33,092 nt of DNA from BRH-c54 sp032251145. GTDB taxonomy: Bacteria; Bacteroidota; Bacteroidia; Flavobacteriales_E; Vicingaceae. Positions 16,233 to 24,710 of the stretch are shown here, in pieces. The notes under the pieces are model-generated. The model was given only the letters and a program-made list of their open reading frames with translations. It made no database searches and had not been told where the DNA came from. The position numbers and the translations under genes are program-made. Each line of letters starts with the position of its first letter. The first letter of the stretch is position 1. The stretch covers positions 1 through 33,092 of the forward strand of contig JAVVER010000022.1 of the NCBI GenBank assembly GCA_032251145.1, written 5' to 3'.

Positions 16233-18051
16233 TTACAAAATCATCAACATAAACCTTGTTTTGCCCTCTGTTCCAAATATAAGTAGTGTAAGTATAATTT
16301 TTATTTAATAATTTTTTTTCTAAATAAAATAAAGCATCTATTTGTTGCCAATCTTTTTTATTAATAGTTCGAATTTTAACTTCTTTCCCTTTCCAATATA
16401 CTGTTTCACCTTGTTGATTTGTAATCGTAAAAACGATAACAACATCTATTTTTTCATCAAAAGAAAAAACATCCGTTTTAACATATAAAGAAGATAAATG
16501 ATAGGACTTTTTAGGGTCTATTTTTGTTGAAAATAAAGTACTATATGGAAACTCCTCTGTTACAACCGAACTATTTGGAGAGCTTTTAAAAACTTCAGTA
16601 GTTAGGGTATTTAAGTTGCTTAAAATGTCAGTTGAATCATCATCTAAATTAAAATAATAAGTGTCAGAATAATTAGGGGGTTGAAAATTAAGTGTTATTG
16701 CTTTTTTATTGTAATAATGAGCAAATATAGAATCGGTTTCTGTAGGAAATTCTCTTGTAAATATAGATGAAGGATAAGCAGATAAGTTCGAAACAACACA
16801 AGTGTCTGTTAAGCTTGAAAATAACATCTCTTCTCTCAGATTAAAAGACATGTTGTATTGATATGCCTTTTTCGTTTGTAAATCCTGTATTACAGTACTA
16901 AAGTTATTGTTTGAAAAATAAGCTAGGGCTAAAGAACTTATTATTAATACAAAAGCTAATTTGTAATAATGTTTGTTTATAATTGTTTGAATTTTATAGA
17001 ACTCTATGCTTGACAGAAAAAATAGTAGTAAAACAAAAACAATTAGAAATAGCCAAAAAATTACATTTATTGTTCTTTCTGGAGCAATAACTCCCATACT
17101 CCAAAAACCCGTTGAATAACCCACACTTAGCATAAAAAAACCAACTAAGAAAATCCAATAAAAATTTTGCAAGCTTATTTTAACCTTATTGTTATTAAAT
17201 CGTTTAAATGTTAGATATAGTAAAATTGATAACAACAATGTAGACAAAGAAAAAATCCAAGTATAACTCTGAATAGAAGCCTGTTTAAAACTATTTAAAA
17301 TCGTTTCAAAAAATTGATGGTTTTCAACTCCCATAAATGATTCGTATCTATATTTATTACCTGGTGCAAAATAAACAACAGAAAAACAACAAATTGACAA
17401 TATTAAATAACCAGCTAAAGTTTTATTTATCTCCTTGTATTTAAAAAAATAAGTCACAAAAACCAATGCTATAAAAACCACTAATTGCACCATTGACGTT
17501 TCATTTGAACCTATGATAGCTACAATTAATGCTGCATTTATAATCGGATTGTATTTGTTTATTTTATTATAAGAAAATTCATTTATAAAATTTGTAATTA
17601 AATATAGAAACAAAATGTTTGGTAATTGATACGTAATTGATCCAGGCATCCAATAAATTCCTTGAACTAAAGAGGGCATACTAGTTAGGTAATAAAACAA
17701 GACGTAAAGAGCTAAAAACAAAGCTATTGTTTTAGTTTTAATCAACGTATTTATAAATCTATAAATAGAATGAACCGAAAGAAAAATAAGAATAATAGGA
17801 ACAACTTTATAAAGTAGCGTTGATTTAATTAAAAGCGGATGTAGGCTTAGTATAAAAGTAGAAAAATATCGTCCAACCCAAGTTAAATACCAATGTACTT
17901 GAGCTTCCCAAAAACCCAATGTGCTAGTAAAATAACTAAATCTGTAATCATCGCTTGATGGATTGTTATACTTGGATATAATCATGTAGGGAATTAAAAG
18001 CATTAAAAACACTAATAAACTAAGAACTATATTTTTATTCCTTTCATTCAT
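16219..18051 (-). CDS. Polytopic membrane protein, GT-C-like (resembles DUF6056)
   Basis: 610 residues. The first two-thirds (about 1-375) contain some ten or more hydrophobic segments; the first extracytoplasmic loop carries NPSSDDYRFSYF and later WVGRYFS, and QGIYWMPGSITYQLPN follows. An acidic pair in the first loop is typical of GT-C glycosyltransferases, which use polyprenyl-phosphate sugars, but assignment to that class is by analogy. The last 200 residues look soluble and beta-rich (NYSDTYYFNLDDDSTD, ending NRGQNKVYVDDF). It is a tandem paralogue of the gene 8 bases upstream. I cannot name its function with confidence. Confidence 0.75.
   Translation of the reverse strand: MNERNKNIVLSLLVFLMLLIPYMIISKYNNPSSDDYRFSYFTSTLGFWEAQVHWYLTWVGRYFSTFILSLHPLLIKSTLLYKVVPIILIFLSVHSIYRFINTLIKTKTIALFLALYVLFYYLTSMPSLVQGIYWMPGSITYQLPNILFLYLITNFINEFSYNKINKYNPIINAALIVAIIGSNETSMVQLVVFIALVFVTYFFKYKEINKTLAGYLILSICCFSVVYFAPGNKYRYESFMGVENHQFFETILNSFKQASIQSYTWIFSLSTLLLSILLYLTFKRFNNNKVKISLQNFYWIFLVGFFMLSVGYSTGFWSMGVIAPERTINVIFWLFLIVFVLLLFFLSSIEFYKIQTIINKHYYKLAFVLIISSLALAYFSNNNFSTVIQDLQTKKAYQYNMSFNLREEMLFSSLTDTCVVSNLSAYPSSIFTREFPTETDSIFAHYYNKKAITLNFQPPNYSDTYYFNLDDDSTDILSNLNTLTTEVFKSSPNSSVVTEEFPYSTLFSTKIDPKKSYHLSSLYVKTDVFSFDEKIDVVIVFTITNQQGETVYWKGKEVKIRTINKKDWQQIDALFYLEKKLLNKNYTYTTYIWNRGQNKVYVDDFVISFF
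16226..16275. repeat. Near-identical 3' end shared by the two paralogues, copy 1
   Basis: This 50-base stretch encodes the last residues of the downstream paralogue and matches 18067-18116 at 49 of 50 positions, although the rest of the genes has clearly diverged. The TAA stop of the convergent glycosyltransferase gene (16230-16232) lies inside it. Confidence 0.85.
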
Positions 18052-18059
18052 TTATTTTA

Positions 18060-19913
18060 CTAAAAAAAGCTAACTACAAAATCATCAACATAAACCTTGT
18101 TTTGCCCTCTGTTCCATACATATACTTTATAACTATAAGCATCTTTTACTAATTTTTGTGTTAAAGGAAAAAAGACATCTGTTTTATTCCATTTATTAAT
18201 CTCATATTCAACATCATTAATCCACTCACTATTCCAATACAACTGAGTTCCATGTTTATCCTCGATGGTTAAAACAATGGCAAAATCAACCACTTTTTCT
18301 TTTGAATAAATATCCGATTTTACATATACTTTAAAAAAATCATTTGCTTTTATATCTTTAGCCTTTATATTAAAGAGTACACTATACTTTGATTTAGAAG
18401 TTATTAAAGAACTGTTTGGCGGAGATTTAAAAACATTATCGGTTAAGGTAAATAAATTTTCCAGTTGCTCTGTATCTTCATCATCAAGATTAAAAAAATA
18501 AGTGTCTGAATAGTTAGGTGGAGAGAAGTTTAGTTGCATCCCTGACTTGTTATAGTAATATGCAATTGTTTTATTGTTTTGGTGGTTATTAAGCAAAAAA
18601 AACTCTTCATTAAAAATAGAATTAGGATATGTACTAAGTGCTTGAACAATGGGCATAGTGTCATTACTGTTAAAAAGTATTTTTTCTCTTTGTTGAAAAT
18701 CTTTATTGTACTGATATGCCTTACCTGTAAACAAATCATAAACCACCAGTTGAACATTGTTTTTTTGAATAAAAAATGAACCAAATAATAAGAGCGATGA
18801 AACCAATACCAACATATTTAAAGAAGAACTTTTTAAATTTATTTTTTTTCTTATAAAAAGAGCTAAATAATATAAGCATATTGTCCAAAAAATAATAAAA
18901 ACCCAAAATGTAACATTCAGTGTTCTATCAGGTGGAGTCCTCCCAGTAGCCCAAAAAGCTGCAAAAAAACTTATTATAATAAGTGCAAAAGAAGATAAAA
19001 TAATATAACCTATTTTGTAAAGGTTCTTTATTTCTTTTTTGCTCTCCTTAAAAAAAATAAGAAGTAACAATGTTGAGGAAATAATAGTAGAAAAATCTTT
19101 TACCCAATACTTAATATAGTCAACTGTGGAAGAAAAACTATTAATGATGGTAAATAGCAGTTGATGCCTTTCTGTATCTTCAAACCCTCTGTTTCTTACT
19201 TCGTTGCCAGGAGCAAAATACACTATTAAAAAACAAACAAAAGTCCATAAGGTGTAAACTAAAATGATTTTATTAATGGTTTTATTAAAAATGAGTTCGT
19301 AGCCTAGTACGAAACACATAATAAGCAAAAGAATAAGCATAATAGTTTCGTTAGAACCACAAATGGCCATTATTAGTAATAAATTTATGAGGTGGTGTTT
19401 TAATAATGGTTGGAATTGAAGCTTTAAAATGTTGAATATATTAGTGCCAAAAAACAGCAATAAAATAAGAGGAAGTAAATAAGTAACAGAACCAGGCAAC
19501 CAATAAACACCTTGAACTATTGAGGGCATTGAATTAAAACACCATAAAAATAGAGTTATCGATACCAAAAATAAGCTCATCTTTGAAAGGTTGTTCCGCA
19601 AAAAGGTTTTTGCCATTCTATAAACAGAAAATAAGAATAGCCCAATAAAAATTATTGGGTAAATTTTATATAAAAAAGATGCTTTTAACCACATAGGGTG
19701 TGCCGCCAAAATTGCCGATGAAAAATACCTGCCTGTCCAGCTTGTGTACCAAAACTTTTGAGCCCCCCAATAGCCAAGATTTTCTGAAAACTCATAAAAT
19801 GAATAATCATCTACAGATGGGTTAGTAAAAAAAGAAATTACTATAAACGGTAGTATTAAAATTGAGGCTACAATTAATAAAATTAAATTAGATTTTTTAT
19901 TTACAACTTCCAT
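18060..19913 (-). CDS. Polytopic membrane protein, GT-C-like paralogue (resembles DUF6056)
   Basis: 617 residues, clearly homologous over its length to the next gene downstream: NPSVDDYSFYEF in the first loop, SWTGRYFS, QGVYWLPGSVTYLLP, ICGSNET, VYFAPGNEVRN, and the soluble C-terminal part with NYSDTYFFNLDDEDTE and NRGQNKVYVDDF. About ten or more membrane segments precede a periplasmic beta-rich domain. The pair would be co-transcribed (8-base gap). A role in transferring sugars to a surface glycan is suggested by the acidic first loop and the glycosyltransferase and O-acetylation genes on either side. No characterised homologue is recognised. Confidence 0.75.
   Translation of the reverse strand: MEVVNKKSNLILLIVASILILPFIVISFFTNPSVDDYSFYEFSENLGYWGAQKFWYTSWTGRYFSSAILAAHPMWLKASFLYKIYPIIFIGLFLFSVYRMAKTFLRNNLSKMSLFLVSITLFLWCFNSMPSIVQGVYWLPGSVTYLLPLILLLFFGTNIFNILKLQFQPLLKHHLINLLLIMAICGSNETIMLILLLIMCFVLGYELIFNKTINKIILVYTLWTFVCFLIVYFAPGNEVRNRGFEDTERHQLLFTIINSFSSTVDYIKYWVKDFSTIISSTLLLLIFFKESKKEIKNLYKIGYIILSSFALIIISFFAAFWATGRTPPDRTLNVTFWVFIIFWTICLYYLALFIRKKINLKSSSLNMLVLVSSLLLFGSFFIQKNNVQLVVYDLFTGKAYQYNKDFQQREKILFNSNDTMPIVQALSTYPNSIFNEEFFLLNNHQNNKTIAYYYNKSGMQLNFSPPNYSDTYFFNLDDEDTEQLENLFTLTDNVFKSPPNSSLITSKSKYSVLFNIKAKDIKANDFFKVYVKSDIYSKEKVVDFAIVLTIEDKHGTQLYWNSEWINDVEYEINKWNKTDVFFPLTQKLVKDAYSYKVYVWNRGQNKVYVDDFVVSFF
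18067..18116. repeat. Near-identical 3' end shared by the two paralogues, copy 2
   Basis: The matching copy of 16226-16275, one mismatch in 50 bases (Val versus Ile codon). It encodes the NRGQNKVYVDDFV..SFF terminus. Such a local peak of identity suggests gene conversion or very strong constraint. Confidence 0.85.
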
Positions 19914-19976
19914 TTTACACCATTAAATAATCGATGAAATTAGTAAATTATTTAAACTATTCAATAAAAATATTAC

Positions 19977-19984
19977 TACCTTAG
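19977..19984 (+). promoter_or_regulatory. Possible -7 box (TACCTTAG) for the MBOAT operon
   Basis: TACCTTAG is one base off TAnnTTTG and ends 19 bases before the ATG at 20004. It lies in the 90-base divergent spacer between the paralogous membrane genes and the O-acetylation pair. The match is imperfect, so the call is weak. Confidence 0.3.
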
Positions 19985-20003
19985 CCCCTCTTTTTTTTAT
20001 TAA

Positions 20004-21428
20004 ATGGTTTTTAGCAGCATCACATTTCTTTTATATTTTTTACCCATCTTTTTGTTGGTTTACAATATAATACCTGCTAAGTTTAAAAACTATTTTATTC
20101 TTTTTGCTAGTATTGTTTTCTATGCTTGGGGAGCTTCCGATTTTATTATTATACTAGTTTTATCTACTATTATAGATTTTTATATTGTTAAAGCACTGTA
20201 TAAAAGCCCTCAAAAAAAGAGAAAGCAATTATTATTGTTTTGTTCCATTTTTATGAATGTGGGCTTATTAGCATATTTTAAATATGCTAATTTTTTCATC
20301 GATAATGTTAATCAGTTTTTAGGAGTATTAAATGTTTCGGGAATTGGTTGGACAAATGTATTATTGCCAATAGGTATTTCTTTTTATACTTTTCAAACAC
20401 TTACTTATTCTATTGATATATATAGAGGAGTGCATAAACCGCTTGAGAAGTTATCTAATTATTTGCTTTACATTATGTCTTTTCCGCAAATGATTGCCGG
20501 GCCAATTGTAAGGTTTAATTTAATTGCAGATGAAATTATTGAAAGAAAAGAAACCATTGATGATAAATTACAGGGATTTATTCGTTTTTGCATAGGTTTA
20601 GGAAAAAAAGTGTTGATTGCCAATGTAGTTGGAGAACAAGCTGACTTAATTATGAATCAGCCTGTAGAAAATATTACCTTTATAAGCTCCTGGATAGGTA
20701 TTTTGGCTTATACTTTTCAAATTTACTTCGATTTTGCTGGGTACTCTGATATGGCTATTGGGTTAGGGAAAATGATGGGCTTTAGTTTTCCAGAAAATTT
20801 TAACAACCCATACACCTCTAAAAGCATTTCAGAGTTTTGGCGTAGATGGCACATGACCTTAGGACAATGGATGAGAGATTATCTTTACATTCCACTTGGC
20901 GGAAATAGGGTTGACTCTAAAACAAGACTCTATTTTAACCTGTGGTTCGTGTTTTTAGTTTCAGGTTTATGGCACGGTGCCAGCTGGAATTTTGTTATTT
21001 GGGGAGCTTTCCATGGGTTTTTCCTAATATTGGATAAAATATTTTTATTAAAGGTATTGAATAAAATAGGTGGTTTATTCAGTACGCTGTTCACCTTTTT
21101 TATTGTGGTTATTGGCTGGGTATTTTTTAGATTAGAAAAGTTTGATGATGCCATTAATTACATCAAAAAAATGTTCTCTTTTAGTACTGAAATCACTTTT
21201 GAAAATATCTCCAATGAATTTATAAGCATTGCAATTTTAGCATTGGTTTTCTCTTTTGTTACCGCTTCTAAACTCGGAAAAAAATTAGAAACTTTAATTT
21301 ATTATAATCAGCAACCTAACTTATTTTGGTACGGAAAAATGATACTTGTGTCTTTAGTATTATTAGTACTAAGTGTTAGTGCAATTACAGCTGAAGGCTT
21401 TAACCCATTTATCTACTTTAGATTTTAA
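20004..21428 (+). CDS. MBOAT family O-acyltransferase (AlgI-like)
   Basis: 474 residues, polytopic, with the usual length of AlgI/PatA-type proteins. The MBOAT signature is clear: FWRRWHMTLGQWMRDYLYIPLGG with H283, and the catalytic-type H324 in SGLWHGASWNFVIWG. The N-terminal FLPIFLLVYNIIP and YAWGASDF are also typical. AlgI-like proteins carry acyl groups (usually acetyl) across the inner membrane for O-acetylation of secreted polysaccharides by a periplasmic partner. That partner is encoded with no gap downstream. The acceptor glycan is unknown, but the flanking glycosyltransferase and GH16-like genes point to a surface polysaccharide. Confidence 0.92.
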   Translation: MVFSSITFLLYFLPIFLLVYNIIPAKFKNYFILFASIVFYAWGASDFIIILVLSTIIDFYIVKALYKSPQKKRKQLLLFCSIFMNVGLLAYFKYANFFIDNVNQFLGVLNVSGIGWTNVLLPIGISFYTFQTLTYSIDIYRGVHKPLEKLSNYLLYIMSFPQMIAGPIVRFNLIADEIIERKETIDDKLQGFIRFCIGLGKKVLIANVVGEQADLIMNQPVENITFISSWIGILAYTFQIYFDFAGYSDMAIGLGKMMGFSFPENFNNPYTSKSISEFWRRWHMTLGQWMRDYLYIPLGGNRVDSKTRLYFNLWFVFLVSGLWHGASWNFVIWGAFHGFFLILDKIFLLKVLNKIGGLFSTLFTFFIVVIGWVFFRLEKFDDAINYIKKMFSFSTEITFENISNEFISIAILALVFSFVTASKLGKKLETLIYYNQQPNLFWYGKMILVSLVLLVLSVSAITAEGFNPFIYFRF

Positions 21429-22736
21429 ATGCTAAGTAAAAAAGAACATATAATAAAAACCCTGCTGTTTGGAGCAATTATTCTATTGTTATGGATACCC
21501 ATAATACAGCAGAACATTACTTTTTATGAAGAAAGACCACTTAAGGGTGCTATAGTAGCTGCAAAAAAACCTCAACTAACAATTAACAATTGGTTTTCAG
21601 GAAAATACCAAGATTCATTAAATAGTTTTTTAAATCAACATTTTGGATTCAGAAATACCTTAGTTCGTTTAAACAATCAAAAAATATATAACCTGTATAA
21701 CATTGCAAAAGCCAATGGAGTAATTATAGGTAAAGAAAATTATTTGTATGAAGAAAACTATATTAAAGCTTACTTAGGAACTGATTTTATTAGTGAAAAG
21801 AAAATTAGTTCACACGTTGAGCAATTAAAATTTGTTCAAGACACGTTGAAAAAATTAAATAAAGATCTCGTTTTTATTCTTGCTCCTGGTAAAGGCTCAT
21901 TTTTCCCTGAATATATTCCTGATAATTACTTAAGCCAAAAACAAGATTCCACCAATTACAGCTACTTGTTAAAACATTTTAAGGCTAATGGAATAAACCA
22001 CATAGATTTTAATAAATGGTTTAGAGATAATAAAGGTAAAAAGCCTTATCCGCTTTATGCGAAAGCCGGCATACATTGGAGTAAACAAAGTGAACTTTGG
22101 GTGGCAGATTCTATTTTAAGTTATCTGGAAATTATAAGAAAAACCCAATTGCCCGATATTATTATTGACAGTACTTACTTTAATTACAAAAACTTATATG
22201 AAGATTACGATATTGGTGATGGTATGAATTTGTTATTCGATTTACCAACTTATCCTATGGCATATTCCTCTTTTCATTTTGATAAATCCAATGCTGATAC
22301 AAGTTTAAACTTGCTAGTTGTTGCCGATAGTTATTATTGGGGAATGTATAACTATGGAATTCCAAAAAATGTTTTTAATATTCATTCATTTTGGTATTAT
22401 AATAAAGAAATTTATCATTCAGATGGCGCTATAAAATCAATATACGAAATTGATTTAGAACAAGAAATAGCTAAAACAGATGTTTTTCTTCTACTCTTTA
22501 CGGATGCTAATTTACATAATTTCGACTATGGCTTTACACGTAATTTATATCAATATTTTACCGGACAAAGTTCAGATATAGATGAAAGAATAAAGTATTT
22601 TGTAAAAGCAATTAAAAATAATGCTGAATGGATAAATAGTGTAAAAAAACAAGCAAAAGAACAAAACAAACCATTAGATAAAATGATACTTGAAAACGCA
22701 GAGTTTATGGTTAATCAAGAAAAGGAAAAACAATAA
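21429..22736 (+). CDS. AlgX/AlgJ-like SGNH O-acetyltransferase partner of the MBOAT protein
   Basis: 435 residues with an N-terminal membrane anchor or signal (LLFGAIILLLWIPIIQQ). The fold resembles alginate O-acetyltransferase AlgX/AlgJ: a block with FHFGFRNTLVRLNNQ-type sequence near residue 75, FILAPGKGSFFPEY, then KAGIHWSKQSE with H216, and VVADSYYWG with S301 as candidate nucleophile. In AlgX the catalytic Asp sits two residues before the His; here that position is G214. This may be a clade difference, or a sign of altered activity. It begins directly after the MBOAT stop codon, so the two are translationally linked, and it would transfer acetyl groups to a glycan in the periplasm. Confidence 0.8.
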   Translation: MLSKKEHIIKTLLFGAIILLLWIPIIQQNITFYEERPLKGAIVAAKKPQLTINNWFSGKYQDSLNSFLNQHFGFRNTLVRLNNQKIYNLYNIAKANGVIIGKENYLYEENYIKAYLGTDFISEKKISSHVEQLKFVQDTLKKLNKDLVFILAPGKGSFFPEYIPDNYLSQKQDSTNYSYLLKHFKANGINHIDFNKWFRDNKGKKPYPLYAKAGIHWSKQSELWVADSILSYLEIIRKTQLPDIIIDSTYFNYKNLYEDYDIGDGMNLLFDLPTYPMAYSSFHFDKSNADTSLNLLVVADSYYWGMYNYGIPKNVFNIHSFWYYNKEIYHSDGAIKSIYEIDLEQEIAKTDVFLLLFTDANLHNFDYGFTRNLYQYFTGQSSDIDERIKYFVKAIKNNAEWINSVKKQAKEQNKPLDKMILENAEFMVNQEKEKQ

Positions 22737-22744
22737 TAAGTTAA

Positions 22745-24700
22745 TTATTCTATTTCTATGCTATACAACTTCCCGTTTAAATCGTTTAGGGGAAAAGGCA
22801 CATCCTCTTGTAAAAAAGGCGCATTAGGCCACCAATGCGAATAATGATACTCTTGAGTAAAAACCGTTATCATTTGATTATTGGGTATTGAAGTTACCTC
22901 ATCATTCATATATCCCACAACTCTCAATTGATTTTTTTCAGGACCAACTCTCCAAATAATTTCTTTAGGCTTCCATTCAATTTGAAAATAATAGTATTCT
23001 CCTCCAAATAATTCCTCATCCAATGCTGGTACTTTAGAAGTAACAGCATTTTGGTAAGACAACCACCGGTGCAAATCAAAAGTTAAATCGTTATATTGAA
23101 TTTGATGAACTCCAACATCAAACTTTTTTGGCGTATTGCAACTTAAGTCCCAATTAGTACAAGTTATCATTACTTTATCTTTATGCGACTCAGGCTCTAT
23201 TCTTTCATTTTCATAATCTTTATACTCATATTTTGGCCAATACTCTGCTGCTTTTAAAATTTCAAAATCTATTTCGGAATAAGCTGTTTGTGGTTCTTTT
23301 TTACTTTCTTCCGTAATATAATAAGGATAATAACCATCTCCTTTACAAACTCTTCGGTTGTTCCAAGGTCCACCAGTGTCGTACAACATCCAAATAGCAT
23401 TAGTAATTCCATTCCAAACATATTGATTGTTCAACAACTTAGTCATTTTAATTTTATAGGTATATTTTCCATAAGTCATTCCATGCCTGGTTTTAAAACC
23501 AACGTGTTCTTTTTTCATTTCATTAGTATCACTTTTAGGATTTTTAAACCAAATCACATCTTCCTCTTCATTATATCCAAACGTTTTTCCTGGATATTTT
23601 AAACATGCCAACCATGTAGATATTCTCTCTGTAGAATCGTATTTAAGTTGGTTGGTTTTATAATCAGCTATACTAAAATTGTCGGTTTCAAAATTAGTTT
23701 TTATAGGTAGGTTTCGAATAGAATCTGCTCTGTAAGTATCATGATATTCAAACGAAGCATTTTTATATAACTCTTCAGAATCATTCACATATTTATTAAA
23801 ATATTCTTCACTTTCAAAGTGCTGAAATTTAGGTATGTAAAAACCATTTTTAAGTGGCACACTTGCCTTAAGTTTTAAAAAATTGGGGTTATAGTATTTG
23901 GCTAAATTTTTAATTTTCTTTCCTTCTCCATCATTAAAGTAATAAAATGGATTGATAAATTGTCCGTTTTTTTGTTTTGAAATGTTTTTGATGTAATCAG
24001 GAATTTGAGACAACTCTTCTTTACTTACTACAACCAACATTAAACTGTAATCTCCCACACGAGGGTTTCTTTGCCATCTATTGTTTATTTTTTTTGATGT
24101 CAAAACATTCTCAGCAACCTTATACAACTGATTTTCGGGTGTTCTATTTTTTTGTTTTGCTTGTTGAATTACCTCTTCATACCAAATTGCATTCAATTTT
24201 ATAGAGTCCATTACTTCTATTACGCTCAAGCTGTCAATTCCTATTTTTCTAGTATTCGGATTTATATATTTCTCCTCATTTCTAGGGTTGCCGTGTATAA
24301 TAAATGAAGTTGAAACTTGAGTTTGTCCTGAATCTATTTTAACAAACGAAATGTCCGTATCTATCCATGATCCATAAAAATTCTCTTCAGCTAATGGATT
24401 GTATTTATTTCCTTCTGCTTCTTCAAACTTATAACTTTCATTTTGATAATAAAGTTTATAATAAAGTTCCTTTCCTCTTAGTTCTTCAGGTATTTCAAAA
24501 GTTAGTTCAAACTCATCAATTGAATCTATTTTTTTAGATGGCACAACAAAGCCATACTGATAAGCATTATTAAAATCTAAACAATAAGCTTCTTTTTTAA
24601 TATTAGTATCAACTATTGTTATAGGAATCTTTTCCTGTTTATTACAAGAATAAAAAATAATTATAAAACCTAAGAAAATTAACTGAAACCTACGAACCAT
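22745..24700 (-). CDS. Lipoprotein with GH16-like C-terminal domain
   Basis: 651 residues. The N-terminus MVRRFQLIFLGFIIIFYSC ends in a lipobox with Cys19, so it is probably a lipid-anchored envelope protein. Residues 20 to about 350 match nothing I recognise. From about 370 the pattern is that of a GH16 concanavalin-like fold: RHGMTYGKYTYKIKM, WNGITNAIWML, then SEIDFEIL, where E476-I-D478-F-E480 matches the GH16 catalytic motif ExDxE. YYYFQIEWKPKEIIWRV is the usual later strand. This suggests cleavage or remodelling of a beta-glycan. The gene converges on the O-acetylation pair (8-base gap), which fits a role on the same glycan. Confidence 0.75.
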   Translation of the reverse strand: MVRRFQLIFLGFIIIFYSCNKQEKIPITIVDTNIKKEAYCLDFNNAYQYGFVVPSKKIDSIDEFELTFEIPEELRGKELYYKLYYQNESYKFEEAEGNKYNPLAEENFYGSWIDTDISFVKIDSGQTQVSTSFIIHGNPRNEEKYINPNTRKIGIDSLSVIEVMDSIKLNAIWYEEVIQQAKQKNRTPENQLYKVAENVLTSKKINNRWQRNPRVGDYSLMLVVVSKEELSQIPDYIKNISKQKNGQFINPFYYFNDGEGKKIKNLAKYYNPNFLKLKASVPLKNGFYIPKFQHFESEEYFNKYVNDSEELYKNASFEYHDTYRADSIRNLPIKTNFETDNFSIADYKTNQLKYDSTERISTWLACLKYPGKTFGYNEEEDVIWFKNPKSDTNEMKKEHVGFKTRHGMTYGKYTYKIKMTKLLNNQYVWNGITNAIWMLYDTGGPWNNRRVCKGDGYYPYYITEESKKEPQTAYSEIDFEILKAAEYWPKYEYKDYENERIEPESHKDKVMITCTNWDLSCNTPKKFDVGVHQIQYNDLTFDLHRWLSYQNAVTSKVPALDEELFGGEYYYFQIEWKPKEIIWRVGPEKNQLRVVGYMNDEVTSIPNNQMITVFTQEYHYSHWWPNAPFLQEDVPFPLNDLNGKLYSIEIE

Positions 24701-24710
24701 TATAAACTCT

